From contig NW_019091356.1 of NCBI RefSeq assembly GCF_001949145.1, positions 1,439,212 to 1,503,211 of the forward strand: DNA of 64,000 nt. The letters run 5' to 3'. How positions within the stretch are numbered: the first letter of the stretch is position 1; each line of letters opens with the position of its first letter. Shown here piece after piece: positions 61,284 to 64,000 of the stretch. The DNA is from Acanthaster planci (lineage: Eukaryota > Echinodermata > Asteroidea > Valvatida > Acanthasteridae). Made by a program: the position numbers and the translations under genes. The notes beneath the pieces were generated by a model that ran no database searches, was not told where the DNA came from, and worked only from the letters and a program-made list of their open reading frames with translations.

Positions 61284-64000
61284 GTGAGGACTCGGAGGTG
61301 GAGCAGCTGAACAGACTAATAGGTATCCAGAGGGGCAGGGGTGCCGACACAGCTGGTACCCTGTGCATTCTCATTCTTATGCAAATGGTTGCTTGGAGCA
61401 CCCACAAGCCCAAACTTTCATTTGCCAAATGCACAACTTTGCCCAATTTGGTTTGTCGAGCTGTTTTTCTTTTGCCGAGCAAAATGCACTTGCTGTTGAT
61501 TTTCTTTGGCTCTTTAAAAAAAAACAATTGTGATAGAATTTGTCTTTCTTTTCCAAAATTAACTTGAAAACTTCACATATGCATGCTGCCAAAAAACTTT
61601 CTTCACAGATGCCTCTCTTTTGGCTATTGCTCTGATGCTTTTATCTCTTTTATTTTGCGTCAAAAAAGATCAAAGAAAGAGAATTTTTACATCAACCCAA
61701 ACCCAGCTGGCACCCTGCATGAATAGCATGAGTGTGGGAATACGTGACTGTTGGCCACAAAGTAAAGGATGAAACGGACTGAAGCTGTGATACTTGATAC
61801 GGAAGGAGTGAAGTGATGCAATGTTGTGGCATGATTGTGGATCACGTTAGTCTGCGCATGCAGTGTGACAAGTGTGTCAAGGGGGGCTGTGTAGTGTTGT
61901 TTGAATGACACGAGGTGTATAAGGTAGATAGATTTCTTTCACGTTTCAAGCTTTTGGGGTCGCTGTTGATGAAACTTGCTGGAATGTTTTGCCTCTTAAG
62001 TTACTTGTCTGCAAACGCACTCAACTTTCATTCCATCTTGCCTTGCTTCTACAGCCACGGCATGCTGTCATGACAAGTCCAGAAGTTTATTTTTGCTGTG
62101 AGTTTTGCTCGTAAAGCAGCACATTTTCGGTTCCGAAAACAAACTACAGGTGACCTCGGATGGGTAACCTGCTGCATGCGATATTGCTGAAAAAAAAAAT
62201 GCTGATTCAACCTCTCTGAACGTTAACTGTTGGCCGTATTGACCAGATGAGTCTAAATTGGGCCAAAGAGGATTGGCCGAGGATGTGAACGTGATTTCAA
62301 TTTGACGTCAGTGGGGTTTCCCCCCGCTGTCAGAATCATTTTTGATCAGACGTACCCAGATTAAGATATGGCATATGTCAATCTGTGACAGAGGTCTTTT
62401 CATAGAACACAGAAGATGTATATTGGCACAAACATAACGTGTTCTTTGGGGAAAGAATACCTTTTAACCTTTCCAGCCTTTTTTTCCTCAAGTATGTTCA
62501 TCACATGCTGTGGTCAGGGTTTGAGTGGCCATTAATCTGCCTGCATGGTGCCTAAAAAAGGCCATGGTTGCAACTCTGCTATGTGTGCACAGCCAATTTT
62601 CTGTCTGCTACAAGTCACAAATCAAATTTCAGTGGTGGTTGTTGTCACCAGCTGCTAACAAGGGGAACATACAGAACTTTCTCGGTCCTTTTTTGGAATG
62701 ACGAACTGCACTGTTTCAGGTGTGAGATGAAATGAAAACAAACGTGTCGGAAGGCGATATTTCATTGAACTCCAGTCTGGGACTTGGGAATGTGCTCCAG
62801 ATGGTGGGTATTTCAGTGCCCTGGCGGTGAGCCCTTCCTGATTGGATGAAGCAGTTTTTGTGCGTGTGAGCACTTGTACCTGCTTGTAAATTTGCGTCAT
62901 TACCTGGCGTGTCAGGTTTCGTATTTATCAGTGCACTGCGCGTGTCAGGTTTCATAGTTCCCATGGCGAGTGATGAGAAGGCTTTAGGGGTCAGTAACCT
63001 GGAAAGCCTGGGCCCCCTTGGATGAGGTCTTGTATCCCACCACCTTGCTCCAGGCACAGTTCTAGAGCCAACTTTTTTGGGGGGGGGGTTAGACCTAGAC
63101 CGTTTACTTTTGCTACGGCGAGAGCAATATTTTCCAGCGTTTTTTATTTTGTTTTTGATTTTTGCAATGGGAGGCTAAAGCCCCTTCCTGCAGAAACCGC
63201 GCCTGCCTTGCTCATATCTTTTTATATGCATACGTTTATAGAACGGGCTTTAGAGAAGAAGGCATCATTCAGCCTTCTTTAGAGGTCTTGGTGAGGCTGC
63301 TTGATTGCTTACACAAACCATTGATATTCATGTTCAGCCTCCCGTTTCAGTGGCATAATGGTTTGAGGCAAACATCCTTCCTTGTAAATGCACTGCTCTT
63401 AACCTGCCAGCTCTTGTCCATTCAATCGTGGGCAGGGTATCAAAGTCAAATTTGCCATTGAGAGTGTGTGCTTAACCTTGCCCAAAGAACTTGTCATGCC
63501 ACGAGTTACTGTTCTTGGGTCGCATCACAGATGTCTTGCCCGACGAGACACTGCCCAGGCGTCTGAACGTGGTTTTAACCAGGAAGTTCAGCCCAGAATG
63601 AAAGGAGTCATTAAATTTCCACCTCTAGATAAAGCCCGCTCTGCTCAGAAATTGGCCATCCTTCCATTTGTAGTTATCGGCGACAACAAAGTGGGCAGCA
63701 ACACGTCAGGTGTGCGTGTCTCACATTACGTTGCGGCTCCGCCAGGGGACCCAAAAACCGCACCTGACCTGGCGACCTCACGTCGTTTCCTCGTACCATG
63801 AAGAGGTGTTGGCCATGTTCGTTTGTCTGGTACTGACAGGACAGTTTATGAGCATGCTGAGTAATGACCGTGAGCATGCTGAGTAATGACCATATTACTT
63901 AGCAAATTGAGCCATTTCTGGAGTTTTTTTTTAAGGAGCCTATTTTTGCAGTTTCAGTGAAGGGATGAAAATTGAAGCTTTTCTCAAATGTCTCCACATG
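61284..64000 (+). other. sema5 intron after the last visible exon
   Basis: The gene must continue, since exon 16 ends in phase 1 without a stop, yet no following TSR exon is visible up to the window end. The exon 16 frame stays open past its donor to a stop at 61565-61567. A 22-bp tandem duplication lies at 63849-63891. The rest has no supported feature. Confidence 0.75.
63849..63891. repeat. 22-bp tandem duplication
   Basis: TGAGCATGCTGAGTAATGAC occurs at 63849 and 63871, with a perfect 21-bp match at a period of 22. It contains the palindrome GCATGC. Confidence 0.9.

Noticed and set aside
63348-63440. Possible second tRNA-like head (AGTGGCATAATGGTTTGAGGC)
   Set aside because: The A-box-like string is suggestive, but there is no B box and no cloverleaf could be drawn.

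Overview
This is an animal genomic window dominated by the middle part of one large, intron-rich gene on the + strand. I assembled sixteen coding exons (2276 to 61283) by hand from splice sites, reading phase and family resemblance. They join in one open frame of 587 complete codons with matching phases at all fifteen junctions. The product is a class 5 semaphorin (SEMA5A/5B family). In order it has most of the sema beta-propeller, a PSI domain, two thrombospondin type 1 repeats (TSRs), and the atypical KTTxWTPW module that follows the third TSR in vertebrate SEMA5A. The gene is incomplete at both ends: the signal peptide, first propeller blade, remaining TSRs, transmembrane segment and tail are not visible here. 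No second protein-coding gene is convincing.

Organism: long GT-AG introns, tRNA-derived SINEs, MITEs and a single-N assembly junction point to a draft assembly of an invertebrate genome. The close match to SEMA5 suggests a deuterostome such as a lancelet, echinoderm or hemichordate, with a mild preference for a lancelet. This is a low-confidence guess.

Layout: 1-2275 holds an upstream intron or flank with a 233-bp N gap and an AT-rich inverted-repeat element. 2276-9490 carries exons 1-3; the intron between exons 2 and 3 has two inverted copies of a TTAA-ended MITE, a full-length tRNA-derived SINE with a 12-bp target-site duplication, and a tRNA-like element. The 13.3-kb intron 3 has three blocks of TACTC-type repeats and a 21-bp perfect terminal inverted repeat element. 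22752-25208 carries exons 4-6 and a four-copy minisatellite. 25209-46913 is mostly intron around exon 7, with a third MITE copy and a fold-back element. 46914-61283 carries exons 8-16 in a denser cluster, with two further fold-back elements. 61284-64000 shows no recognisable exon.

The points most worth checking are: the apparent absence of the second vertebrate-type TSR; a 33-nt frame-preserving exon with a TTTG microsatellite at its acceptor; two extra cysteines near the end of the sema domain; two in-phase donors at the last exon; and a set of fold-back elements that would make double-stranded pre-mRNA.
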